Shown here in pieces: positions 1 through 7,373 of a stretch of DNA of 27,701 bases (within the stretch, counting starts at the first letter, position 1; the number at the start of each line of letters is the position of its first letter). The DNA is from CAZHJK01 sp964533275. Its GTDB lineage: Bacteria > Bacillota > Clostridia > Eubacteriales > Garciellaceae. The position numbers were made by a program, and so were the translations under genes. The notes under the pieces are model-generated. The model did not search any database and had not been told where the DNA came from. It saw only the letters and a list, made by a program, of their open reading frames with translations. The DNA lies in assembly GCA_964533275.1 (NCBI GenBank), contig CAZHJK010000030.1, forward strand, positions 1 through 27,701, read 5' to 3'.

Positions 1-1
1 A

Positions 2-91
2 CTAATTAGAAACCTAAAAGCTTCTATAAAAGAAATATCTTCAAGGTTGTTAGAAATAAAACAATTTAAAATATCAAGCATATACTTTTAA
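2..91 (+). CDS. Possible 3' end of an unidentified gene cut by the window edge
   Basis: Only one forward frame stays open from the window start. It gives 29 codons ending in TAA at 89-91, and the peptide is rich in Lys and Ile and ends in SSIYF. I do not recognise the family. Chance open frames of this length are common in such AT-rich DNA, so this is only a possible C-terminus of the gene upstream of rny. Confidence 0.22.
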   Translation, partial: LIRNLKASIKEISSRLLEIKQFKISSIYF

Positions 92-110
92 CAATAATAG
101 GATGAAAGTT

Positions 111-130
111 CTTTCAGAATATTCTGAAAG
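111..130. repeat. Perfect 20-bp palindrome
   Basis: CTTTCAGAAT is followed directly by its exact reverse complement. It could be an operator for a dimeric regulator, or an 8-bp RNA hairpin with an AUAU loop acting as a weak terminator for the frame that ends at 91; a short T-run follows about 15 nt later. It does not match the LexA box seen elsewhere in this window. Confidence 0.5.
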
Positions 131-205
131 TAATTAAGGGAATTTTTTAGATTTATAGGTAGATAAAAAAATTTGCTCGTTGGAGCTGATGAAAACTCCC
201 TAACC

Positions 206-234
206 TTGACACAAATTTTAAAAAGTTATAAAAT
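206..234 (+). promoter_or_regulatory. Sigma-A-type promoter upstream of rny
   Basis: A perfect -35 TTGACA (206-211) is separated by 17 nt from a -10-like TAAAAT (229-234). Transcription would start near 241 and enter a leader of about 150 nt before rny. That leader begins with a small hairpin (240-259, 8-bp stem) and contains a terminator at 327-362. Confidence 0.65.
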
Positions 235-326
235 AATGTTAAATAAGATAACTTATTTATAGGCTAAGACATGTACAATAGAAAATATAAAGCTCAAAAT
301 TAAAATAAGGAGTGATTATTTTCAAG

Positions 327-362
327 TCGAGTCAATAGGCCTTGCTCGATTTATTTTTTTTT
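327..362 (+). terminator. Rho-independent terminator inside the rny leader
   Basis: TCGAG(T)CAA pairs with TTGCTCGA around the loop TAGGCC with one bulged T, and a long T-rich run (350-362) follows. It lies downstream of the promoter at 206-234 and upstream of the rny ribosome binding site. It therefore either ends a short RNA of about 120 nt or attenuates rny. A Shine-Dalgarno-like AAGGAG at 306-311 abuts a GTG at 312 that opens an 8-codon frame ending in TAG inside the hairpin, so a leader peptide is possible. Confidence 0.6.
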
Positions 363-392
363 GAAGACAACTGAATAAGGAGGTGTTGCAAG

Positions 393-1940
393 ATTAATGA
401 TAATATTATTTTAAGCATTGTACTATATGTAGCGATAGCTTTAATAGCCATGTTCCTTGGTTATTATCTTCGAAAACAAATTGCAGAAGGTAAAATTTCT
501 AGTGCAGAAGAAACAGCAAAGAAAATTGTAGATGATGCATTAAAAGAAGCTGAAACAAGTAAAAAAGAAAAATTATTGGAAGCAAAAGAAGAAGTTCATA
601 CTATAAGGAATGAAATTGAAAAAGAAAACAGAGAAAGGCGAAATGAAGTTCAGCGCCTTGAAAGAAGAGTTCTCCAAAGGGAAGAGAATTTAGATCGAAA
701 ACTTGAAGATTTAGAAAAAAGAGAAGAAAATTTTCAGAAAAAAATCAAAGAAATTGAGAAAAAACAAAATTCAGTAGAAGATTTATACCAAAAACAATTA
801 GAAGAATTAGAAAAATTATCAGGTCTAACCCATGAAGAGGCAAGACAAATTCTTCTTAATGATGTTGAGAAGGAAATTACAAGAGAATCTGTTGTTTTAA
901 TAAAAAACATTGAAGCAAAAGCAAAAGAAGAAGCAGAAAAAAAGGCTAGAGAAATTATTACTTATGCCATACAAAAATGTGCAGCAGATCATGTAGCAGA
1001 GACAACAGTATCTGTAGTAAATCTACCAAATGATGAAATGAAAGGTAGAATAATTGGTAGGGAAGGAAGAAATATCCGCACATTAGAAACTCTTACAGGT
1101 ATAGATTTGATTATTGATGACACTCCAGAAGCGGTTATTTTGTCGGGATTTGATCCTATTAGACGGGAAATAGCAAGAATTGCTTTAGAAAAATTAATTT
1201 TAGATGGAAGAATTCATCCTGCAAGAATTGAAGAAATGGTTGAAAAAGCAAAAATAGAAGTGGACAATAATATTCGTGAAGAAGGTGAGCAGGCATCTTT
1301 CGATACAGGTATACATGGTCTACATCCTGAGATTATAAAACTATTAGGTCGATTAAAATTCAGGACAAGTTATGGTCAGAATGTTTTAAAGCATTCTATA
1401 GAAGTAGCTCATTTAGCAGGTATAATGGCTGATGAACTAGGAGCTGATGTTAAAATAGCTAAAAGAGCTGGATTACTTCATGATATAGGTAAAGCTGTAG
1501 ATCATGAAATGGAAGGACCTCATGTTGCAATTGGTGTAGATTTATTAAGAAGATATAAAGAAACACCATTAGTTATTCATGCAATGGAGGCACACCATGA
1601 AGATGTAGAACCACAAACTATTGAAGCAGTATTAATTCAAGCTGCTGATGCAATATCTGCAGCACGACCTGGTGCTCGTAGAGAAACTTTAGAGTCTTAT
1701 ATAAAACGTTTAGAGAAGTTAGAAGACATTGCTAATTCATTTGATGGAATAGACAAATCATTTGCAATTCAGGCGGGCAGAGAAATAAGAATTATGGTTA
1801 AACCTGACGAAGTTGATGATCTTGAAATGTTCCACATCTCAAGATCTATTGCAAAAAAAATAGAAGAAGATCTAGAATATCCAGGACAGATAAAAATTAA
1901 TGTCATAAGAGAAACCAGATCAATTGAATACGCTAAATAA
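393..1940 (+). CDS. rny: Ribonuclease Y (membrane-anchored endoribonuclease), likely AUU start
   Basis: RNase Y starts decay of many mRNAs at the inner face of the membrane. Domains in order are an N-terminal hydrophobic helix (about residues 4-24), a long Glu/Lys coiled coil, a KH domain with GRIIGREGRN (near residue 218) and an HD domain with LLHDIGKA (His/Asp near 363). The first in-frame ATG is at 450, but starting there would remove most of the membrane helix. The frame is open back to a TGA at 372. A strong AAGGAGGTG (377-385) lies 7 nt before an in-frame ATT at 393, which gives 515 residues, the family's usual length. The ATG at 397 is out of frame and closes after five codons. Terminators lie on both sides. 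Family assignment is certain; the AUU start is an inference, and a one-base error in the T-run at 409-412 is the alternative. Confidence 0.95.
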   Translation: MNDNIILSIVLYVAIALIAMFLGYYLRKQIAEGKISSAEETAKKIVDDALKEAETSKKEKLLEAKEEVHTIRNEIEKENRERRNEVQRLERRVLQREENLDRKLEDLEKREENFQKKIKEIEKKQNSVEDLYQKQLEELEKLSGLTHEEARQILLNDVEKEITRESVVLIKNIEAKAKEEAEKKAREIITYAIQKCAADHVAETTVSVVNLPNDEMKGRIIGREGRNIRTLETLTGIDLIIDDTPEAVILSGFDPIRREIARIALEKLILDGRIHPARIEEMVEKAKIEVDNNIREEGEQASFDTGIHGLHPEIIKLLGRLKFRTSYGQNVLKHSIEVAHLAGIMADELGADVKIAKRAGLLHDIGKAVDHEMEGPHVAIGVDLLRRYKETPLVIHAMEAHHEDVEPQTIEAVLIQAADAISAARPGARRETLESYIKRLEKLEDIANSFDGIDKSFAIQAGREIRIMVKPDEVDDLEMFHISRSIAKKIEEDLEYPGQIKINVIRETRSIEYAK

Positions 1941-1947
1941 TATATAA

Positions 1948-1980
1948 CTTAAAAAAGGAGCCAAATGGCTCCTTTTTAAG
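1948..1980 (+). terminator. Strong rho-independent terminator after rny
   Basis: CTTAAAAAAGGAGCCA pairs with TGGCTCCTTTTTAAG around a two-base loop. The flanking A and T runs make it potentially bidirectional. It separates rny from ymdB, so ymdB probably has its own promoter. Confidence 0.9.
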
Positions 1981-2063
1981 TTAAAAGAATGAACTATCAA
2001 TACATATGATATAATAAAGATATAATTAAATCACTTATATAATAATATAGAGGAGTAAATTAA

Positions 2064-2852
2064 ATGAAATTTTTAATAATCGGTGATATAGTTGGTCGAA
2101 TGGCTCGTAATATACTTAAAACTCAATTAATAAATATAATAGAGAAAAATGGAATCCAATTTGTAATTGCAAATGGTGAAAATGCTTCTGGTGGGAATGG
2201 TTTAACATATAAAAATGCACAAGAACTATTTTCTTATGGTATTGATGTCATAACTATGGGTAATCATGTGTGGGATAAGAAAGAGATTACTCAATATATA
2301 GACCAAGAAAAAAGACTAGTTCGACCTTCTAATTATCCTTCTCCTTGTCCAGGAAGAGGATATACTATAATAAATAAAAATAATATTAGAATAGGTATAA
2401 TTAATTTATCTGGAAGAGTATTTTTAAACCCATTAGATTGCCCTTTTAAAACTTTTGAAAAAGACTATGATTTCTTAAAAAATAATACAGATATTATTAT
2501 ACTAGACTTCCATGGTGAGGCAACAGCTGAAAAAGTAGCTATGGGCTGGTTTGTTGATGGAAAAATATCATTAATCTATGGTACACATACCCATATTCAA
2601 ACTGCTGATGAAAAAATTCTTCCAAAGGGTACTGGATACATAACAGATGTTGGTATGACAGGACCTTATTATTCTGTTTTAGGAATAGATAGGGATATAA
2701 TTATCGAGAAATTTATAACTCAACGACCAATTCGTTTTGAGATATCCTCTGGACCAATAGAGATAAATGGAATAATAGTTGAAATAGATGAAAATAATGG
2801 AAAATGTTTTAAGATTGAAAGATTTAAACAATTATATGAAGAAATTTTATAA
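2064..2852 (+). CDS. ymdB: YmdB-family metallophosphoesterase
   Basis: YmdB is a metal-dependent phosphodiesterase acting on 2',3'-cyclic nucleotides. In Bacillus it affects RNase Y-dependent RNA levels and the choice between motility, biofilm and sporulation. The metal ligands are all visible at the positions known from B. subtilis: Asp8 (IIGDIVG), Glu39-Asn40 (GENASGG), Asn67-His68 (MGNHVWD), His150 (DFHGE), and His175 and His177 (GTHTHIQ). Length is 262 residues, as expected. A Shine-Dalgarno GAGGAG lies 8 nt before the ATG. The rny-ymdB order is common in Firmicutes, but here a terminator lies between the genes, so they are probably not one simple operon. No clear terminator follows. Confidence 0.95.
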   Translation: MKFLIIGDIVGRMARNILKTQLINIIEKNGIQFVIANGENASGGNGLTYKNAQELFSYGIDVITMGNHVWDKKEITQYIDQEKRLVRPSNYPSPCPGRGYTIINKNNIRIGIINLSGRVFLNPLDCPFKTFEKDYDFLKNNTDIIILDFHGEATAEKVAMGWFVDGKISLIYGTHTHIQTADEKILPKGTGYITDVGMTGPYYSVLGIDRDIIIEKFITQRPIRFEISSGPIEINGIIVEIDENNGKCFKIERFKQLYEEIL

Positions 2853-2940
2853 ATATATTTTAGGTAAGGTTATACCTACAATTGATTTATACATCTAAAA
2901 TATCTATTGTGAATTACTTTTATAATAAATTTATTTAATA

Positions 2941-2967
2941 AAAGGGTTTTATTGCTAAATGTAGAAT
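2941..2967 (+). promoter_or_regulatory. Sigma-H-type promoter of spoVS
   Basis: AAAGGGTTT (2941-2949) and GTAGAAT (2961-2967) fit the sigma-H pattern RnAGGAwww and RnnGAAT with one mismatch (G for A). The gap from AGGGTTT to GAAT is 14 nt. spoVS is a known sigma-H gene in Bacillus. The start would fall near 2974, leaving about 40 nt of leader before the ATG at 3018. Confidence 0.65.
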
Positions 2968-3017
2968 ACTATTTTATAAATATATTTTTTAATTATAATA
3001 ATAAAGGGGGCAAAAAA

Positions 3018-3278
3018 ATGGAAGTATTAAAAGTATCATCTAAATCAAATCCTAACTCAGTAGCAGGGGCCCTAGCAGGGGTATTAAGAGAAAAAGGGGC
3101 TGCTGAAATACAAGCTATAGGTGCAGGAGCAATTAATCAAGCAGTTAAAGCAGTAGCTATTGCAAGAGGTTTTGTTGCTCCTAGTGGTGTGGATCTAATA
3201 TGTATTCCTGCATTTACTGATATAGAAATTGACGGAGAAGAAAGAACTGGTATTAAATTAATAATTCAGCCTAGATAA
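3018..3278 (+). CDS. spoVS: Stage V sporulation protein S
   Basis: SpoVS is a small Alba-like protein needed at septation and for coat/spore stages V. The 86-residue product (MEVLKVSSKSNPNSV...) shows the compact conserved sequence including AGALAGVLREKG, IGAGAINQAVKA and VDLICIPAFTDIEIDGEERTG. The start is ATG 3018, preceded by AAAGGGGG with good spacing. An upstream in-frame TTG at 2952 would place the start inside the sigma-H promoter and adds unrelated residues, so I rejected it. The gene appears to be monocistronic, with its own promoter and terminator. Confidence 0.96.
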   Translation: MEVLKVSSKSNPNSVAGALAGVLREKGAAEIQAIGAGAINQAVKAVAIARGFVAPSGVDLICIPAFTDIEIDGEERTGIKLIIQPR

Positions 3279-3292
3279 ATAATTAATAAATA

Positions 3293-3319
3293 AAACCTGC
3301 TTATTTTGCGGGTTTTTTT
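3293..3319 (+). terminator. Rho-independent terminator after spoVS
   Basis: AAACCTGC pairs with GCGGGTTT (one G-T pair) around a 7-base loop, and the right arm runs into seven T residues. Confidence 0.88.
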
Positions 3320-3458
3320 ATATTACTATGGGAATACTCAATATTTTGATATAATAATAGTAAAATTGCTGTAAATAATAATTTGTATAAATTAAATATA
3401 CCTTAATTTAATATTTTTTAATATATAACAATTTGTTAACATAATTGGAGGAAATATT

Positions 3459-4295
3459 GTGAATTATATTGATTTACATGTACATACAACCGCTTCAGAT
3501 GGGTTATTTACACCAAAAGAAATAGTTTATTGGGCTTATAAAAAAAAATTATCAGCAATTGCAATTACAGATCATGATACTATTGATGGAATAGAAGAAG
3601 CATTATACTATGGTGAAAAATATAATTTAGAAATAATCCCAGGAATTGAAATTAATACAGATTATCAAGGGTCTGAAGTACATATTTTAGGTTATTATAT
3701 TGATTATAAATCAACTTGGTTCCTAAAAATTCTAAAAGAGATTCGTTTTGCAAGATATAATAGAGCAAAAAAAATGATAAAAAAAATTAATGATTTAGGA
3801 CTTCAAATTACAATGGATGAAGTGATTGAAGTATCTGGTACTGCTTCAATAGGTAGACCACATATTGCTCGAGTTTTAGTAGATCATAATTATGCACTAA
3901 ATACAAAAGAGGTTTTTGAAAAATACATTGGGATTAATGGACCCGCTTATGTAGAAAGATATAAAATTACTCCCTCTGAAGCTATTGAATATATATTAAA
4001 ATGCGGTGGGATTCCAGTATTAGCTCATCCTGGATTAATCAAGGATATACATATTATTAAAGAACTAGTAGATTTTAATCTTCAAGGATTAGAAGTATTT
4101 CATTCTAAACATAATGATGATATGATTAAATTATATTATAGCATTGCAAACCAATATAATTTAATTATCACAGGAGGCTCAGATTGTCATGGTGCAATAT
4201 ACAATGGACAGCCACTCTTAGGAACTCTAAATATTAGTAAAAAATATCTAGACTCATTAAAAGCTAAAAAAAATAATAATAAAGATGTGGAGTGA
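3459..4295 (+). CDS. PHP-domain phosphoesterase (RNase AM / nucleoside bisphosphate phosphatase type)
   Basis: A 278-residue protein of the PHP superfamily, closest in pattern to YciV/TrpH enzymes that hydrolyse 3',5'-nucleoside bisphosphates and trim short RNA. Metal-binding motifs in order are DLHVHTTASDG (residues 5-15), AITDHDTIDG, IPGIEINTD, GRPHIARVL, VLAHPG, GLEVFHSKH and GGSDCHG near residue 242, with the usual inserted middle domain. The start is GTG 3459, 6 nt after GGAGGAAAT-type pairing sequence. Its stop overlaps the ribosome binding site of the next gene, so translation is coupled to the PadR regulator. The specific substrate is inferred from the family, not seen. Confidence 0.88.
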   Translation: MNYIDLHVHTTASDGLFTPKEIVYWAYKKKLSAIAITDHDTIDGIEEALYYGEKYNLEIIPGIEINTDYQGSEVHILGYYIDYKSTWFLKILKEIRFARYNRAKKMIKKINDLGLQITMDEVIEVSGTASIGRPHIARVLVDHNYALNTKEVFEKYIGINGPAYVERYKITPSEAIEYILKCGGIPVLAHPGLIKDIHIIKELVDFNLQGLEVFHSKHNDDMIKLYYSIANQYNLIITGGSDCHGAIYNGQPLLGTLNISKKYLDSLKAKKNNNKDVE

Positions 4296-4300
4296 AAAAA

Positions 4301-4678
4301 TTGTCTTATCAGTTTAAAGGTGAAAGAAATCGAGGAACTCTACTTAAGGTAAGCACAACTTCACTAGTTAAATTACTTATTCTTAATTTACTTAACACCA
4401 AACATTATTATGGCAATGAACTAATAGAAACAATAGGTGAAATATTTAATTATAAATGGGAACCCAGTCCTGGAATGATTTATCCATTATTAAGAGATTT
4501 AGAAGAGAAAGGATATATTAAAGGATGGTGGAGAGAACCTGATAAAAAAACAAAAAGATATTACAAAATAACAGATGAAGGAATAGAGCACTTTGTTATA
4601 ATTAAAAAAACCTATAAAATAACTTTAACAGATTCATTAGTTATGGTTGAAAATATTATAAAAGAAGTATATAAATAA
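4301..4678 (+). CDS. PadR-family transcriptional regulator
   Basis: A winged-helix regulator of about 125 residues. Seen are a helix pair TSLVKLLILNLLN and YYGNELIETI, the PadR recognition segment PSPGMIYPLLRDLEEKGYI, and the wing KKTKRYYKITDEGI, followed by a C-terminal dimerisation helix. A GTG at 4292 would overlap the stop of the PHP gene. However, its only ribosome binding site, GGAG at 4289-4292, covers that GTG, whereas TTG 4301 sits 8 nt downstream of it; I chose the TTG. No transporter, the usual PadR target, is adjacent, and the target is unknown. Spacing to the next gene is 24 nt. Confidence 0.85.
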   Translation: MSYQFKGERNRGTLLKVSTTSLVKLLILNLLNTKHYYGNELIETIGEIFNYKWEPSPGMIYPLLRDLEEKGYIKGWWREPDKKTKRYYKITDEGIEHFVIIKKTYKITLTDSLVMVENIIKEVYK

Positions 4679-4702
4679 CAATATAAATAAAGGAGGATAA
4701 TA

Positions 4703-5893
4703 ATGAAAAATTTAATTGCTAACAGAGTTAAAAATATGACGCCCTCGATGACATTAGCTATAACTGCTAAAGCTAATCAACTTATATCTCAGGGATTAGA
4801 TATTATAAGTTTTGGAGCTGGTGAACCAGATTTCGATACTCCAGAGTATATACAAAAGGCAGGTATAGATGCTATTAATAAAGGATTTACAAGATATACA
4901 CCAGCCAGTGGTATTCTATCCTTAAGAGAAGCAGTAGCAAAAAAACTTTTTAAAGATAATGGGTTAGAATACTCATCAGATGAAATAATCATTAACAGTG
5001 GAGCCAAGCATAGTATATCTACAGCACTTCAAGCTATTTGTAATCCAGGGGATGAAGTGGTAGTACCTGTACCCTATTGGGTTAGTTATCCTGAAATGGT
5101 AAAACTATCAGAAGCTACTCCAATATTTATCAACACAAAACCAAAAAATAATTTTAAATTAACTGATAAAGAATTACTATCAGTAATTACACCAAATACT
5201 AAAGCCATATTTATTAATAGTCCTAGCAACCCTGTAGGCGCAGTATATTCAAAAGAGGAACTTGAATCTATAGCTGAAATTGCTGTTAAACATCAAATAT
5301 ATATAATTTCAGATGAAATATATGAAAAGTTAATTTATGATAATAAAAAACATATTAGCATAGCTACTTTAAATGAAGAAATTAAAGATCTTACAATTTT
5401 AATAAATGGTATGTCTAAGTCTTATGCTATGACTGGTTGGAGACTTGGATATACTGCAGCAAATAAGAATGTTATTAAAGCAATGACAAAAATTCAAGGC
5501 CATGCTATATCACATCCAAGCTCAATTACTCAATATGCTGCCTTAGCAGCTCTCGAGGGAGATGAAAATATCATTAATGAAATGATTTTGGAATATGATA
5601 AAAGAAGATCTTATATGGTTAAGCGTTTAAAAAATATTAATAATTTAGAGTTTATTTATCCTGAGGGTGCATTTTATGTATTAGTTGATATCTCAAAGGT
5701 ATTCGGTAAGAAAGTAAATAATATTATGATAAATTCTTCCTTGGATTTTGCTAATGCAATATTGGAAGATGCTAAAGTAGCTGTTATTCCAGGGATAGCT
5801 TTTGGGGTGGATAAATATATTCGTCTTTCCTATGCAACATCTTTAGAACTAATTGAAGAAGGGTTAAACAGAATAGAAAACTTTGTAAAATAA
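4703..5893 (+). CDS. Class I PLP aminotransferase, aspartate aminotransferase type
   Basis: A 396-residue fold-type I aminotransferase that transfers the amino group of aspartate to 2-oxoglutarate, as judged from similarity to the I-beta subgroup. Key residues are Asn176 (SPSNPVGA), Asp204 and Tyr207 (SDEIYEKL), the PLP-binding Lys239 (MSKSYAMTGW) and Arg247. The start has AAAGGAGG 7 nt upstream. The gene is 24-25 nt from each neighbour, inside a run that includes purB and asnS. Aspartate is the amino donor for adenylosuccinate synthesis and the precursor of asparagine, so the grouping is metabolically sensible. Members of this subgroup can also act on aromatic or prephenate substrates, so exact specificity is open. 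Confidence 0.88.
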   Translation: MKNLIANRVKNMTPSMTLAITAKANQLISQGLDIISFGAGEPDFDTPEYIQKAGIDAINKGFTRYTPASGILSLREAVAKKLFKDNGLEYSSDEIIINSGAKHSISTALQAICNPGDEVVVPVPYWVSYPEMVKLSEATPIFINTKPKNNFKLTDKELLSVITPNTKAIFINSPSNPVGAVYSKEELESIAEIAVKHQIYIISDEIYEKLIYDNKKHISIATLNEEIKDLTILINGMSKSYAMTGWRLGYTAANKNVIKAMTKIQGHAISHPSSITQYAALAALEGDENIINEMILEYDKRRSYMVKRLKNINNLEFIYPEGAFYVLVDISKVFGKKVNNIMINSSLDFANAILEDAKVAVIPGIAFGVDKYIRLSYATSLELIEEGLNRIENFVK

Positions 5894-5918
5894 ACATAAA
5901 TAGAAAAGGAAGATAAAC

Positions 5919-7349
5919 ATGAAGCAATACTATGAGAATCCTTTAGTAGAAAGATATGCTAGCAAGGAAATGCTACAGATATTTTCACCAGATAATAAAT
6001 TTAAAACATGGAGAAAGTTATGGATTGCACTAGCTGAATCTGAAAAAGAACTTGGATTACCTATCACAGAAGAACAAATCCAAGAACTTAGACTGTATTC
6101 TGAAAATATTAATTATGAGGTAGCTAAGAAAAAAGAAAAAGAAATAAGGCATGATGTTATGGCGCATGTTTTCGCCTATGGGGAACAATGTCCAAAAGCT
6201 AAATCTATTATACATCTTGGAGCTACTAGTGCTTTTGTTGGAGATAATACAGATATCATTATATATACAGAAGCATTAAAATATATTAGAGGTAAGTTAA
6301 TTAATTCTATTTATGTACTTTCAAAGTTTGCTTTAAAGTACAAAGACCTGCCAACATTAGGGTTTACACATTTTCAACCAGCTCAATTAACTACTATTGG
6401 AAAAAGAACATGTTTATGGATCCAGGATTTATTAATAGACTTACAAAATATAGATTATCAACTTTCTAAAATAAAATTAAGAGGAGTTAAGGGTACTACA
6501 GGTACTCAGGCTAGTTTTTTAAATCTTTTTGAAGGCAATCATGAAAAAGTAAAAAAACTTGACCAAATGGTTGCAAATAAGATGGGTTACAGTGATACAT
6601 ATAAGGTTACTGGTCAAACTTATCCAAGAAAATGGGATAGTATAATATTATCATTATTAAGTGGCATTGCCCAATCCTTACATAAATTCAGTAATGATTT
6701 ACGATTACTTCAACATTTAAAGGAGTTAGAAGAACCATTTGAAAAAAATCAAATTGGATCTTCAGCCATGGCATATAAAAGAAATCCCATGCGAAGTGAA
6801 AGGATTGGCGCATTAGCAAGGTTTATAATAATAAATTCACTAAATCCATCCTTAACAGCATCTGAACAATGGTTTGAAAGGACATTAGATGATTCTGCAA
6901 ATAAGAGAATATCAATACCAGAGGCGTTTCTAGCTACAGATGCTATATTAGCACTATGTATTAATATTTCTGATGGACTTGTGGTATATGAAAAAGTTAT
7001 TCTTCAACATATAGAAAAGGAATTACCCTTTATGGCAACTGAAAATATTATTATGGAAGGTGTAAAAAAAGGTGGTGATAGACAGGAATTGCATGAAAGG
7101 ATTCGTGTACATTCAATGGAATCATCTAAGATGGTTAAAATATATGGAAAAGAAAATGATCTATTAGACAGAATTGCCTCAGATAAAGATTTTGATTTAT
7201 CGTTAGAGGAACTAAATAAGGTTTTGGATCCAAAAATATTTATAGGGAGAGCACCTGAACAAGTTAAAGAATTCATTCAAAACGATGTGCAGCCGATCCT
7301 AGATAACAATAAAAATATATTAGGTGTCCAGGGAGAAATTACTGTATAA
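5919..7349 (+). CDS. purB: Adenylosuccinate lyase
   Basis: PurB removes fumarate from SAICAR and from adenylosuccinate in purine synthesis. The fumarase/aspartase superfamily motifs are clear: HLGATSAFVGDNTD, GFTHFQPAQLTTIGKR (catalytic His), GVKGTTGTQASF, and the signature loop GSSAMAYKRNPMRSERI with the catalytic Ser. At 476 residues it belongs to the longer form of the family, also seen in clostridia and eukaryotes, rather than the roughly 430-residue Bacillus form. GGAAG lies shortly upstream of the ATG. It is isolated from other pur genes and lies between an aspartate aminotransferase and asnS. Confidence 0.95.
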   Translation: MKQYYENPLVERYASKEMLQIFSPDNKFKTWRKLWIALAESEKELGLPITEEQIQELRLYSENINYEVAKKKEKEIRHDVMAHVFAYGEQCPKAKSIIHLGATSAFVGDNTDIIIYTEALKYIRGKLINSIYVLSKFALKYKDLPTLGFTHFQPAQLTTIGKRTCLWIQDLLIDLQNIDYQLSKIKLRGVKGTTGTQASFLNLFEGNHEKVKKLDQMVANKMGYSDTYKVTGQTYPRKWDSIILSLLSGIAQSLHKFSNDLRLLQHLKELEEPFEKNQIGSSAMAYKRNPMRSERIGALARFIIINSLNPSLTASEQWFERTLDDSANKRISIPEAFLATDAILALCINISDGLVVYEKVILQHIEKELPFMATENIIMEGVKKGGDRQELHERIRVHSMESSKMVKIYGKENDLLDRIASDKDFDLSLEELNKVLDPKIFIGRAPEQVKEFIQNDVQPILDNNKNILGVQGEITV

Positions 7350-7373
7350 TATATACTTAGGAGGTTATTACTA

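Noticed and set aside
397..414. ATG at 397 as the rny start
   Set aside because: Out of frame and closed after five codons unless a base is missing at 409-412; also 13 nt from GGAGG. Kept as an alternative if the sequence has an error.
2858..2880. Short inverted repeat after ymdB (AGGTA...TACCT) as a terminator
   Set aside because: Short stem and no T-run; not convincing.
2952..3017. N-terminal extension of spoVS from an upstream TTG
   Set aside because: It overlaps the sigma-H-type promoter, and the ATG at 3018 has a strong ribosome binding site and gives the family length of 86 residues.
4789..5007. Open reverse frames inside aspC and other long genes
   Set aside because: They lie wholly within strong, well-recognised genes, lack ribosome binding sites and encode no known domain.
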